Assembly (NCBI RefSeq): GCF_017815135.1
Contig: NZ_JAGJCF010000010.1
Coordinates: forward strand, 62,001 to 126,000
Reading direction: 5' to 3'
Origin: Jiella mangrovi
Lineage (GTDB): Bacteria; Pseudomonadota; Alphaproteobacteria; Rhizobiales; Rhizobiaceae
DNA: 64,000 nucleotides
The notes beneath the pieces are model-generated. The model was given only the letters and a program-made list of their open reading frames with translations. It did no database searches and was not told where the DNA came from. This document shows, in pieces, positions 1 through 8,226 of the stretch (within the stretch, counting starts at the first letter, position 1; each line of letters starts with the position of its first letter). A program made the translations under genes and the position numbers.

Positions 1-1
1 C

Positions 2-334
2 CGGGACGTTGCCGGCACCGTGTTCTCAGACGGCAAGCCGCGCTTCATCCAGATCAAGGGCATCAATCTCGACGCCGAGATCGGCCGCTACATGGTCTAC
101 ACCACCAACAACGACGCGCCCGGTATCATCGGCCTGCTCGGCACGGTGTTTGGCCAGGCGGACGTCAACATCGCCAACTTCCAGCTCGGCCGCAACCGGC
201 CCGGCGGCGATGCGATCGCGCTGCTCTATGTCGATTCTCCCGTGTCGGAAGAGGTGCTCGACAAGGTCCGCTCGCACAAGGCGATCGCCAGCGCCAAGCC
301 GCTGGTCTTCGACGTGGCCGAAGCGACGGCCTGA
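2..334 (+). CDS. serA: D-3-phosphoglycerate dehydrogenase, C-terminal end (partial)
   Basis: The reading frame is open from the window edge and ends at 334; only about 110 C-terminal residues are present. They match the regulatory ACT domain of long-form SerA, with the serine-binding-type stretch NNDAPGIIGLLGTVFG, then NIANFQLGR and the conserved ending SxxxAKPLVFDV. SerA oxidises 3-phosphoglycerate in the first step of serine synthesis, and the ACT domain gives serine feedback control. The catalytic and NAD domains lie outside the window. A strong hairpin terminator follows 40 bp downstream, so serA is probably the last gene of its transcript. Confidence 0.93.
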   Translation, partial: RDVAGTVFSDGKPRFIQIKGINLDAEIGRYMVYTTNNDAPGIIGLLGTVFGQADVNIANFQLGRNRPGGDAIALLYVDSPVSEEVLDKVRSHKAIASAKPLVFDVAEATA

Positions 335-374
335 GCCGCCGAAGTCTCTGACATCGTCCTCCCATGACGACCTT

Positions 375-413
375 GTGCCGGCGACATTCCTTCGTGTCGC
401 CGGCACATTTTTA
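375..413 (+). terminator. Rho-independent terminator after serA
   Basis: A perfect 12-bp stem (GTGCCGGCGACA / TGTCGCCGGCAC) with an 8-nt loop is followed by ATTTTTA. It lies 40 bp after the serA stop and before the next gene in the same direction. Confidence 0.88.
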
Positions 414-500
414 TGCATGCGGCCTGCCGGGTCGGTTGCTATCCGTCATCGTGACCGGGCTGCCGGTCTGGCAGCCGGGGTTTTCGGCGAGAGGCACAGG

Positions 501-1181
501 ATGTCCAGCATGACCCGATCAGGCGAGCTCCCCATCCGCGTCCCGGCGACGATGCCTGAGCGAACCGTGCTCGACGGCCGGTATGCCCGGCTCGAACCGC
601 TCGATCCGGCCCGCCACGCCGACGCCCTCTTCGCGGCGATCCGCACGGACGCCGAGGCCCGCCATCGCTATCTCTTCGACGTTCCGCCTTTGAGCGCTGC
701 GGCCCTGCGCGAATGGGCCGAGGGCGCCGTAGCCGCGGCCGATCCGTTGTTCTTCGCCGTCGTCGACAAGGCGAGCGGGCGTGCCGGGGGCCGGCAGTCG
801 CTGATGCGGATCGCGCCCGAACACGGCGTGATCGAGATCGGCAACATTCTCTGGGGCGAGGGCATCGCCGGGACGCGGGTCGCCGCCGATGCGCTCTTCC
901 TCACCGCGGCCTATGTGTTCGAGACCCTCGGCTATCGTCGCTTCGAATGGAAATGCAACGACGCGAACGTGCCCTCGAAGCGCGCGGCGATAAGGTTCGG
1001 CTTCACTTTCGAGGGCGTCTTTCGCCAGCACATGGTGGTAAAGGGAGAAAACCGCGACACGGCCTGGTTCGCGATGCTCGACCGCGAATGGCCACGGCTG
1101 AAGGCGGGATATGAGGCATGGCTCGACCCGGACAATTTCGACGGCGGGGGGAGGCAGAGGACGCCCCTGCGCTTCATGTGA
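501..1181 (+). CDS. GNAT-family N-acetyltransferase, RimJ/RimL type
   Basis: 226 residues. The body has the RimJ/RimL-like layout: LDGRYARLEPLDPARHADALF at the N-terminus, then GNILWGEGIAGTRVA (acetyl-CoA pyrophosphate-binding region), followed by FETLGYRRFEWKCNDANVPSKRAAIRFGFTFEGVFRQH. That last stretch is typical of enzymes acetylating N-terminal amines or small amines such as polyamines or antibiotics. The substrate cannot be told. The ATG at 501 was chosen because GAGAGGCACAGG sits just upstream and the homology starts soon after; the frame is open further upstream but overlaps the serA terminator. It probably forms its own transcript. Confidence 0.85.
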   Translation: MSSMTRSGELPIRVPATMPERTVLDGRYARLEPLDPARHADALFAAIRTDAEARHRYLFDVPPLSAAALREWAEGAVAAADPLFFAVVDKASGRAGGRQSLMRIAPEHGVIEIGNILWGEGIAGTRVAADALFLTAAYVFETLGYRRFEWKCNDANVPSKRAAIRFGFTFEGVFRQHMVVKGENRDTAWFAMLDREWPRLKAGYEAWLDPDNFDGGGRQRTPLRFM

Positions 1182-1252
1182 GCATTTGCGCCGAGGCGAC
1201 GACGCTCCGTTCCTGAGAAGCCGTCGCCCCGCGGCGCTTCTGCGGGACCCGC

Positions 1253-1386
1253 CGTCATCCTAGGCCCCCCGTGCCGAGGGTCTACCTTCTGTCGTCCCGC
1301 CCGGTCCGCAGGCGGAAATGCGTCATCGGCATCGGTCCATCGCCTCACTGGCAGGAGATCCTCGACACAAGGCCGAGGATGAGAGG
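1253..1386. repeat. Imperfect inverted-repeat element, intergenic
   Basis: The left arm (CGTCATCCTAGGCCCCCCGT...) and the right arm (GATCCTCGACACAAGGCC..., ending GAGGATGAGAG) are imperfect reverse complements about 90 bp apart. They enclose a non-coding core between two convergent genes. The arms resemble the short palindromic intergenic repeats common in alphaproteobacterial genomes. The 291-bp gap 1182-1472 holds nothing else I recognise. Confidence 0.55.
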
Positions 1387-1472
1387 GCGTGGCCGTCTTT
1401 GGATGACGCGGCGGGGCCAACGTATCGATGCCAGCCGCGATGCGTCTGCCGTCTATGCGCGGGCCGGCTGCA

Positions 1473-2360
1473 TCAGCCCCTGGTGCGGGCCATGCCGTCC
1501 TTGGCCGGCTGGTATTTCGGGTTGAGCTGCGCAGCGCGCGCATAGGACTTGAAGGCCCGGCTTCTGTCGCCCTTGCGCTCATAGGCGAGCGCCTGGTTGG
1601 TCCAGTATTCGGCCTTGGTGTCGTCGAGCCGGAGCGCGGTGTTGAAGTCCTCGAAGGCGTTGTCGTCGTCGCCGGTCGCCAGATAGGAGACGCCCCTTGC
1701 CGAATAGGGCTCGGCGGCGTTCGGCTGCAGGGAGATCGCGCGGGAAAAATCCTCGATCGCCAGCTTGTGCTGGCCGTCGAGCTGATAGAGCAGGCCGCGA
1801 TTGTGATAGGCGCGCGGATCGGAGGTGCCGAGATCGATCGCCTTCTGGAAGTAACCCAGCGCTTCCCGGTTTCGTCCCGCCACCCGGTAGACGTTGCCAA
1901 GGCCGATATAGGCCGAGGCGTAATTCGGATTGATCTGGATCGCCTTGTTGTAGTCGGCGGCGGCCTTGGCCGGATCGTTGATCTGCCGGTAGATCAGCGC
2001 CCTGTTGGCATAGGCCTGATAGAAGTTCGGATCGAGCTGGATCGCGCGGTTGAAATCGGCAAGGGCGGCCTGATAGTCGCCCGCCCGGCCATAGGCGGTG
2101 CCGCGAACGTTGTATCCCTCGGGGTCTGACGGGTTGGCGTTGACCGTCGCCGTCAGGGAATCGATGTTCTGCTCGAGGCCCTGGTTCTTGTCGAGGGAGA
2201 TCGCCTGGATGGCCGCGATGTCGTCTCCGGTCTGACATCCGGCGATCGCCGTCATGCCGCAAAGCAGAGCCGCGAATGTGCCCGAACGGCGCTTGGCGGG
2301 AGACAGCGGGAAACGCGGCAGGCGGATGGCGACTGTCGGGAGGCGATCGGTGATCGGCAT
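1473..2360 (-). CDS. Tetratricopeptide-repeat lipoprotein
   Basis: 295 residues. The N-terminus has basic residues, a hydrophobic stretch and a lipobox AIAG-C (Cys about 42), so it is probably a lipoprotein facing the periplasm. The remainder is a run of TPR units with the usual spacing (GYNVRGTAYGRAGDYQAALADF, YQAYANRALIYRQINDPAKA, YASAYIGLGNVYR...), ending NPKYQPAKDGMARTRG. Such proteins act as assembly or protein-interaction scaffolds; the partner is unknown. The ATG at 2360 gives a plausible signal sequence, whereas upstream in-frame starts only add unlikely sequence. It lies 360 bp downstream of rpsU in the same direction. Confidence 0.85.
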   Translation of the reverse strand: MPITDRLPTVAIRLPRFPLSPAKRRSGTFAALLCGMTAIAGCQTGDDIAAIQAISLDKNQGLEQNIDSLTATVNANPSDPEGYNVRGTAYGRAGDYQAALADFNRAIQLDPNFYQAYANRALIYRQINDPAKAAADYNKAIQINPNYASAYIGLGNVYRVAGRNREALGYFQKAIDLGTSDPRAYHNRGLLYQLDGQHKLAIEDFSRAISLQPNAAEPYSARGVSYLATGDDDNAFEDFNTALRLDDTKAEYWTNQALAYERKGDRSRAFKSYARAAQLNPKYQPAKDGMARTRG

Positions 2361-2720
2361 ATCGGTGGTTATTCGTCCGGCTGTTTCAGGAGATATCTCG
2401 CCTCTATCTCGCACAAGCGGCCAGAATTTGAAATCATTCAAGTCACAGAGCGCGACATGAGGTCCGCAGCTGGTGCTTTTGCGCCATGAAAGGCGTGAGA
2501 TGCGATGCTTTCGGTGCTGCAAAGACCGTCTGCGACGCGATGCAAGACCTGATCGGTCGCAGCGAGAGGCGAGTGGGCGGGCCAGCAACGGCAAACCGCC
2601 TTTGTCGCAGTCATCACGCGAATGTCATCGGTACTGCAGGGTCAAGTGGCAGTTTGCCGGTGGCGGTGCCGGCCGTCCTGAAGATCTGCGTCGTCTGGTT
2701 TGCAGGCCTGCGGCGCTTCG
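2361..2720. other. Intergenic region between rpsU and the TPR lipoprotein gene
   Basis: 360 bp without a supported gene. It should contain the end of the rpsU transcript and perhaps a promoter for the TPR gene. I see no T-tailed hairpin and no repeat. Confidence 0.5.
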
Positions 2721-2948
2721 TCAGCTCGCGACGCGCCCGCCGCTTGCCAGGCCTTCGCGCTGCGCACGCTTGCGGGCGAGTTTGCGGGCCCGTCGCACGG
2801 CCTCGGCCTTTTCGCGAGCTCGCTTCTCCGAAGGCTTTTCGTAGAAGTTCCGCATCTTCATCTCGCGGAGAATGCCCTCGCGCTGCATCTTTTTCTTCAA
2901 GGCACGCAGCGCCTGATCGACGTTGTTGTCGCGGACGAGTATCTGCAC
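2721..2948 (-). CDS. rpsU: 30S ribosomal protein S21 (bS21)
   Basis: 75 residues, full length for the family. The sequence starts [20 protein letters not shown] and continues with the basic block [20 protein letters not shown] and an Arg/Lys-rich end, which are bS21 hallmarks. The protein sits on the 30S platform near the anti-Shine-Dalgarno helix and helps initiation. The start is taken as GTG at 2948, where homology begins; GGAAA lies just upstream. The frame extends upstream with ATG codons, but that sequence is not ribosomal-protein-like. Confidence 0.92.
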   Translation of the reverse strand: MQILVRDNNVDQALRALKKKMQREGILREMKMRNFYEKPSEKRAREKAEAVRRARKLARKRAQREGLASGGRVAS

Positions 2949-3192
2949 CGAGTTTTCCGTTCGTAGTGCTTGGAAAGCGGGGTTCCGAAAGCAGTTTCTC
3001 TCTCGCGAAGCGCCGTTGCCTGCAAGATGCGTCCCGTTATCAGATTGCAGTCTTCTTGTCGAGGTGCAAAGCAGCCGCCGCCGCTGCGTTTTATCAGCAA
3101 GCCATGGTCGGTTGCTGGCGTTTCTCACCCGAACTCGCTAGTCACAGTGGCAAGAACTTGAATGACGTCAACACACTGGACTTGGTGGGCCG

Positions 3193-4056
3193 TTGAGACA
3201 GGTGAAGAGTTTAGCCGGGCGAAGGGGCGCTGCCTTAATTGCGCCGCGCGCGATCGACTGGGAGGCCATCGCCGCCGGCGCGTTCCTCGCGATCGTGATC
3301 GAGTTCGCGGCGTCGCTGGCGGGTTTCGGCCTGTTCGAGCAGCTTTCCAGCGTCCCTCTCGGGGCGATCTCGGGGCCGGTTTTTTCGGCGGCCGGACTTT
3401 TCGCGGTTGCCGGCACGGCGGTTGCGCTCTTCGTCGGCGGTTTCGCCAGCGCACGTCTGGCCGGGACGAGAGAGGCTGGCGATGCGGTTCTGTGCGGCAC
3501 GCTGACATTCTGCCTTGCTTCGCTTGTCACCGTCGTCCTTCTGACCGCGAACCCGCCGACGCTCCTCGATCGTGGGCTTGGCCCGGTCAGCGCCGCCGTC
3601 TCGGCGCTTTCGGCGGCGAGGGACCGCTCGCCGCAGCCCCGGAGCGGCGAGCGCCAAACGACGCGCGACGAAATCCAGCGCTTCCTGGACGATGCGGATG
3701 CCTTAAGGGGCGGCGGGCGCAGCCAGCGGGACATGGCGAGCGACCTCGCCGCGATCCTTCGAGGCGTCGACGAGACGGCAAGCCCCGACGCCGAGGGCCG
3801 GGCCCTGGAGGCAATCACCACGGCCTCCGGCGTGACGGAGCCTGTCGCAGAGCGCCGGCTGATCGAATGGCAGCGGGCGAACGATCTTGCCCTTGCCGAC
3901 GCCCGCCGCGCCTCCGGCGCCGTTGCGGGCGATCTTGCCGCCAGCTGTTTTGCCGCCTTCGTCGCCCTCTTTGCGGCCCTGTTGGCCGCCATGGCGGGGG
4001 CGATCGTCGGCAGGCCGCGCCGTGAGCTGCCGGGCCTTCTTCCCGCATGGCGCTGA
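3193..4056 (+). CDS. Membrane protein of unknown function, first of a tandem pair
   Basis: 287 residues. Hydrophobic segments lie at about residues 25-48 (IDWEAIAAGAFLAIVIEFAA), 60-85, 95-120 and 245-272, separated by a cytosolic or periplasmic loop rich in charged residues and predicted helix. It shares a layout with the next gene: N-terminal tryptophan then AG..LA, a FSAAGLFAV / FSVAGLWAV segment followed by a Gly/Ala-rich helix, a loop, ARDL- or AGDLA-like residues, and a last helix ending in a glycine-rich turn. The pair resembles rhizobial proteins sometimes labelled PhnA-like, a name I would not trust for function. The start is TTG 3193 or GTG 3202; neither has a strong ribosome site. 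Confidence 0.75.
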   Translation: MRQVKSLAGRRGAALIAPRAIDWEAIAAGAFLAIVIEFAASLAGFGLFEQLSSVPLGAISGPVFSAAGLFAVAGTAVALFVGGFASARLAGTREAGDAVLCGTLTFCLASLVTVVLLTANPPTLLDRGLGPVSAAVSALSAARDRSPQPRSGERQTTRDEIQRFLDDADALRGGGRSQRDMASDLAAILRGVDETASPDAEGRALEAITTASGVTEPVAERRLIEWQRANDLALADARRASGAVAGDLAASCFAAFVALFAALLAAMAGAIVGRPRRELPGLLPAWR

Positions 4057-4188
4057 GCGGGCGGAACGCGTGTCGCGCGCGGTGAGCGACCGGGCCGCGA
4101 GCTTTCCGGTCGTGGATGCCGCAGGCGCTCAGTGGATCAACCGTTGCGCTCTCGGCCCAATGGTATATTGCACCAGCCAATTCATCGA

Positions 4189-5151
4189 ATGGAGGCAGGC
4201 ATCGCCGATCTGTCAGGAACCGGCCGGGAGAAACGTCTCGCCGACAGCCGCATCGCCGAACTCGGCCGTGACCGCGCGTCCGCGCCCGCAGCGACCCTGA
4301 AACGGATCTCCTGGGGCGGGATTCTCGCCGGGGCGATCCTGGCGCTGATGATCCAGTTCATGCTCGGCCTGTTCGGGCTCGGCATCGGATTGTCGTCGCC
4401 GATGGGCGGATCGGCCGGTGTTTTCTCGGTCGCTGGCCTGTGGGCCGTCCTCGTCGTTCTCGTCGGCGTCTTTGCCGGCGCGTTTGCGGCCGCCCGCTTT
4501 GCCGGCATTCCCTCGCGGATCGACGGCGTTCTGCATGGCGTCGTCACCTGGGCGGTGACCGGCCTGCTCGCGCTTTACCTCCTCACCAGCGGTGCGGCGG
4601 CACTTGTCGGCGGCGCCTTCGGCGTTCTCGGCCAGTCGGTCGACGACATGACGCGGGCAGCGCAAGCCCTGACCTCGAACGCGTCCTCGCTTGGGCAGAC
4701 CCTGAGGCCCGGATCCGGCCGCCTGTTCATGCCTGCTCCCGCCAGCAATGCTGGCGAGGCAGCCGGGCAGGTATCGTCCGACACGCCGGCTCCCGCCGCG
4801 CCGGCTGCTCCCGCACCCTCTGCCGCCGATCGCGACGCCGCCTATGCTCAGGTCGTTGCGGGCGCGGCGAAGGACGCCGAGCCCGAAGCGCGCGCCGCCG
4901 CGGTGGATGCGATCGCCGAGACCGCTGGCGTTGCAAGGCCGGAAGCCGAACGCCGCTTCGATACCTTTGCCGAGCGCTACGCCAAGGCGCGGAGCGATAT
5001 GGAAACGAGCCGCGACGCCGCCGCGCGCGACCTCGGCCGAGCCTCCCTTGCCGCCTTCGTCGCCATGGTGCTCGGCATGCTCGTCGGCGCCGTTGGCGGG
5101 CTTCTGGGAACGCCGGGCCGATTGGCCGAGGCCAGAGCGCCGCGCCATTAG
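4189..5151 (+). CDS. Membrane protein of unknown function, second of a tandem pair
   Basis: 320 residues from the ATG at 4189; GTG 4132 is an alternative adding 19 residues. After a charged N-terminus comes the motif SWGGILAGAILALMIQ, then GLFGLGIGL, two further membrane helices (about 65-95 and 105-135), an Ala/Pro-rich linker, a charged helical region (AEAERRFDTFAERYAKARSD), and a C-terminal helix with MVLGMLVGAVGGLLGTPGR. The glycine-zipper-like last helix and the central loop match the upstream gene, so the two look like an old duplication. I cannot assign a function. Confidence 0.78.
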   Translation: MEAGIADLSGTGREKRLADSRIAELGRDRASAPAATLKRISWGGILAGAILALMIQFMLGLFGLGIGLSSPMGGSAGVFSVAGLWAVLVVLVGVFAGAFAAARFAGIPSRIDGVLHGVVTWAVTGLLALYLLTSGAAALVGGAFGVLGQSVDDMTRAAQALTSNASSLGQTLRPGSGRLFMPAPASNAGEAAGQVSSDTPAPAAPAAPAPSAADRDAAYAQVVAGAAKDAEPEARAAAVDAIAETAGVARPEAERRFDTFAERYAKARSDMETSRDAAARDLGRASLAAFVAMVLGMLVGAVGGLLGTPGRLAEARAPRH

Positions 5152-5537
5152 AGCGCCCCCGCGTCCGATTGGACGCCATGGTGGACGACAGATTCATCGA
5201 ACGGCGGATATTGAGGGCGCGGCAATCAGAGATCAGGCGTCCGCTTTTTCGCGCTCGTCATGCTCGGGCCCCGTCCCGAGCATCCAGTGCGCCGTTTAAG
5301 CCTTTGTTGTGTCGAGTGTTTCTAGATTCTCGGGACGGGGCCCGAGAATGACGAAGCGTCGAATGGTGCGCCTTCTCGATCAAGCCGTGGCCGGCCCGAG
5401 CATCGTTTGGTGCACACTGATTGCACGCAGAAAGAACGCCCTCACTCTCTGAATCGACACATCGAGCTTTCCGAAGATCGATTCCGGTTCTCGGGCCGAT
5501 GTCGTAAGCGTCGGGAAACGGCGCCTCGCACCATCGA
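5152..5537. other. Gene-free region carrying a palindromic repeat
   Basis: 386 bp between convergent genes. The only structure I see is the inverted repeat at 5256-5353; the remainder has no supported ORF, terminator or RNA. Confidence 0.5.
5256..5353. repeat. Palindromic repeat with near-perfect outer arms
   Basis: The left arm CGTCATGCTCGGGCCCCGTC(CCGAGCAT) and the right arm (ATTCTCGG)GACGGGGCCCGAGAATGACG are reverse complements with very few mismatches, separated by about 45 bp. Each arm is itself partly palindromic. This is the form of mobile-like intergenic repeats in alphaproteobacteria. It sits just past the 3' end of the TonB-like gene. Confidence 0.75.
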
Positions 5538-7322
5538 TCAGCGGGCGATGTCGACGAAATGGGCGATGGCGGCTTGGCTTTCGATGCGCTGAGAGGCCAG
5601 GGCATCGGCGAGAGCCGTAAAGAACGGGCCTGCCGGTTCGCCGCCGCGACCATCGGCATGAATGAGCGCTTTCGGCAGCGCCAGCGCAATTAGGAGCTGC
5701 GCGCTGCGAACCTCGTCGCCGGCGGTATTGACGGCGAGAGCGAAGCGGGCCGCCGAGCCGTCCCGCGTGAGGAAATTCGAGAGCGACTGCACCAGACCCT
5801 CGTCGTCGACGAGGAGGAGGTCGAGTTCGTCGCTCTGCGAGAAGCCTTCTATCGTGCCGCTCAGCGTTCCACCGTTTCTCACCCTGCGATCATCGACCGT
5901 CAGTTTCAGCCGGTAAGCCGGATAGCCGGAGAGGCCGCGCAGGAATTGCAGGGCATGGCATTGCGCTTCGACGACGGCGCCGCTGTCGATCGCGATCGTC
6001 TCAAAATCCGCTGCCCGTGCGTTGCCGGTCAGCGTTTCGGCAAGACCCTCCAGCCGTTCCGGCTCGTCCGACAGCGCGGTGATGCGCACCTCGCCTAAGG
6101 CCGTCTCGGGCTGGGTGAGCGCGGCGAAGCAGTTGCCGGCGTCGTAGGACGCGACGAGTTCGGCGACCGTTTGGCGGGGGAGATCGTCTTGGCTCTCGAA
6201 GCTGTCCTCCCCGGGGATTTCCAGGCTTTCGGGCGTCATGCCGGCGATCGTTTCCGACCGGCGCGGCGAGAGTGCGGCGATCTCGCTCTTCGCGGCGTCT
6301 GCGGCGGGATCGGCCTCGATCGGGGCGACCCGGCTGATCGGAGCAGGGGGGATGGCCGCCGGTTCGGCGCTGGAGGAGCTGAGCGCAGCGCCCGTTGTCG
6401 CGGCCGTTGCCGTGCCCGGTGTCGTATTCGCGGGCGCAGCCTCGTCTCGTGAAGCCGGTCGGAGAGCAGGGCTCGGCGCGACGGCCTTGGCCGCTGCGCG
6501 TGACGGCGCGGATGATGTGCCGTTGGTTCCGACACGGCCGGTGATCGTCCACGGCTTTGCGGCTGTCGGAGCCGTGCTTTTCGGCGAGACGGTGGCGCCG
6601 GCAATGTCCGGCTGAAGCGGCGGCGCGATCACCATGCGCTCGGGTGCGGCGGGTGTCGCGATCCCGGGTGCCCTTTCGGCTTTGGCGGGCGGTGCCGGTT
6701 CGATCGCGCGTGGCGCCACCGGCGGGGCCGCTGTCGCCATCTTGGCGGGGCCGGGCGATGACCGCGCCGGTGTCGGACGCGGGGGTGTGTCGGAAGACGG
6801 GGCCAGTGGCAGCGGGCGAACGGATGTCGTCGCCGTCGCCGGTGTCGGTGTCTGTGTCGGCGGCCGTGGTGTGACGGATTGCGGCTCGGACGGTCCCTGC
6901 CCGCGCGATGCCGGGGACGCGGCGAGGGCCGCCTGTGCCTTGCGGGCGGAGAGGGCGGTCGCCGGCTCGCGCGTTTGCGGCGCTTCGATCGGGTCGGGCT
7001 GCCGGGCCGATGGCTGCGGATTTTGCGGCCGGGCATCACCGGCCGCAATCGGCTCCGGCGTCTCGAAGACTGGCGCGGTGGGGCGTTGCGGCGCGGGCTC
7101 GGCGGTCCTGGCCGAGACGGCGGCGACCGCCTCGGGGCGGGCAGGGGATGGGGTCGCCACTCCGGCCACGTCCATCTGAGCCATCTCGACGGTGATCGCG
7201 GTTTCCTGAGCTTTACCGCTGTCGCGGTCGGGCAGCGCCACGACGAGCAGCGCGCCGAGCCCGGCATGGGCAAACAGCGAGGCAAAGCCGGCAAGGATCC
7301 ACAGCCGCGTTCCCTGTTTCAT
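5538..7322 (-). CDS. TonB-like envelope protein with long Pro/Ala-rich linker and unusual C-terminal domain
   Basis: 594 residues. Residues 7-29 form one membrane helix, as in TonB/TolA anchors. Residues 45-340 are a low-complexity Pro/Ala/Thr linker able to span the periplasm. Residues about 375-594 form a globular domain containing YDAGNCFAAL, VVEAQCHALQFLRGL, NGGTLSGTIEGF, LDLLLVDDEGLVQSL and LLIALALPKALI. This is not the TonB C-terminal fold. From memory, not a search, it resembles a domain at the end of some rhizobial Ser/Thr kinases. The start overlaps the stop of the upstream ExbD gene by 4 nt, so it is the last gene of a motor operon and probably transmits ExbBD energy to an unknown partner. 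Confidence 0.8.
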   Translation of the reverse strand: MKQGTRLWILAGFASLFAHAGLGALLVVALPDRDSGKAQETAITVEMAQMDVAGVATPSPARPEAVAAVSARTAEPAPQRPTAPVFETPEPIAAGDARPQNPQPSARQPDPIEAPQTREPATALSARKAQAALAASPASRGQGPSEPQSVTPRPPTQTPTPATATTSVRPLPLAPSSDTPPRPTPARSSPGPAKMATAAPPVAPRAIEPAPPAKAERAPGIATPAAPERMVIAPPLQPDIAGATVSPKSTAPTAAKPWTITGRVGTNGTSSAPSRAAAKAVAPSPALRPASRDEAAPANTTPGTATAATTGAALSSSSAEPAAIPPAPISRVAPIEADPAADAAKSEIAALSPRRSETIAGMTPESLEIPGEDSFESQDDLPRQTVAELVASYDAGNCFAALTQPETALGEVRITALSDEPERLEGLAETLTGNARAADFETIAIDSGAVVEAQCHALQFLRGLSGYPAYRLKLTVDDRRVRNGGTLSGTIEGFSQSDELDLLLVDDEGLVQSLSNFLTRDGSAARFALAVNTAGDEVRSAQLLIALALPKALIHADGRGGEPAGPFFTALADALASQRIESQAAIAHFVDIAR

Positions 7323-7783
7323 GGCCGCGTCCGCTCGCCCGGCCTGTCGGCCTTGAGCACGACGAGGCTCGTTGCGGCACCGGCGGCGGATATCTCACCG
7401 AGCGCCCAGACGAGTGTGTCCGCCGGCAGGTCGCGCGCGGCAAGGACGTGGATCACCGGTCTTTTCCCATCGCTCTGCCGCGCGAGCTCCGCCACGGCGG
7501 CCCCGAGCCCGTCGCGGGATATGCTTTGACCGTCGAGCCCGAGCGCTGCGTCCGTCGTGATCGTCAGAAGCGGGCGCGGGAGGCGGCCGCCGGGGCCGTC
7601 GCCGGTCCTTGCGGGATCGATCGCGGCCTCCTGCGGCGCGGTGACCGTGCCGGCGAGTATGAAGAAAAGAAGCAGCAGGAAGACGACGTTGATCGTCGGG
7701 ATCGCCGGATCGCTGCGCGGCCTCCGGCGCTTTCGGGACAGGGACAGGCCGCCGCCCGCCGCCTTCGCACGGCGGGACATCAT
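7319..7783 (-). CDS. ExbD/TolR-family motor protein (second copy)
   Basis: 154 residues. A basic N-terminus is followed by DPAIPTINVVFLLLLFFILAGTV, the single ExbD/TolR helix; in the family an aspartate in this helix carries protons. Here the position in the usual PLIDV motif reads PTINV, so Asp is replaced by Asn, which may alter or abolish proton transfer in this copy. The rest is a periplasmic domain typical of ExbD. The gene overlaps both neighbours by 4 nt, showing tight translational coupling. Confidence 0.85.
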   Translation of the reverse strand: MMSRRAKAAGGGLSLSRKRRRPRSDPAIPTINVVFLLLLFFILAGTVTAPQEAAIDPARTGDGPGGRLPRPLLTITTDAALGLDGQSISRDGLGAAVAELARQSDGKRPVIHVLAARDLPADTLVWALGEISAAGAATSLVVLKADRPGERTRP

Positions 7784-8223
7784 GGCGAGGCCCCTGTCTG
7801 GCTCGTCGCGGCGCCGGAGGGCCGGCCGACGAGACGGACATTGCCGATGCCGGCGAGCCTCAGGGCGTTTAGCGCTTGCGCCACATCCTCGGCAAGCGCC
7901 CTGCGCGAGGTGACGACGAGGACGGAGCCGGTGCCGGCCTCGCGCATCGAGGTGGCCGCCGGCGCGAGGTCACCCAGAGCGATGATGCGTGAGCCGGCCC
8001 GAACCGTGCCATGGGACAGGACGAGCACCGTCTGCGCGTCTGACGCGCGCCGTTCGGCTGCCGCTTCGCGATCCGCCGGTGCCTCCTGATGGCCCGAGAC
8101 GGGGATCAGTCCGAAGGGCGCGATGCGCGATGAGAGCGCGAAGAAGATGACGAGCAGGAAGATGACGTCGACCAGCGGCGTCAGCACGAAGCGGCGCCGC
8201 AACTTCCGCCCCGCGCCCCGCAT
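7780..8223 (-). CDS. ExbD/TolR-family motor protein (first copy)
   Basis: 147 residues. RRRFVLTPLVDVIFLLVIFF contains the canonical PLVDV motif with the proton-carrying aspartate in the only membrane helix. A periplasmic domain with VLVLSHGTVRAG and a C-terminal LAGIGNVRLVG strand follows. With ExbB it should form the stator that uses the proton gradient across the inner membrane. It starts 3 nt after the ExbB stop and overlaps the next exbD by 4 nt. Confidence 0.9.
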   Translation of the reverse strand: MRGAGRKLRRRFVLTPLVDVIFLLVIFFALSSRIAPFGLIPVSGHQEAPADREAAAERRASDAQTVLVLSHGTVRAGSRIIALGDLAPAATSMREAGTGSVLVVTSRRALAEDVAQALNALRLAGIGNVRLVGRPSGAATSQTGASP

Positions 8224-8226
8224 GGT

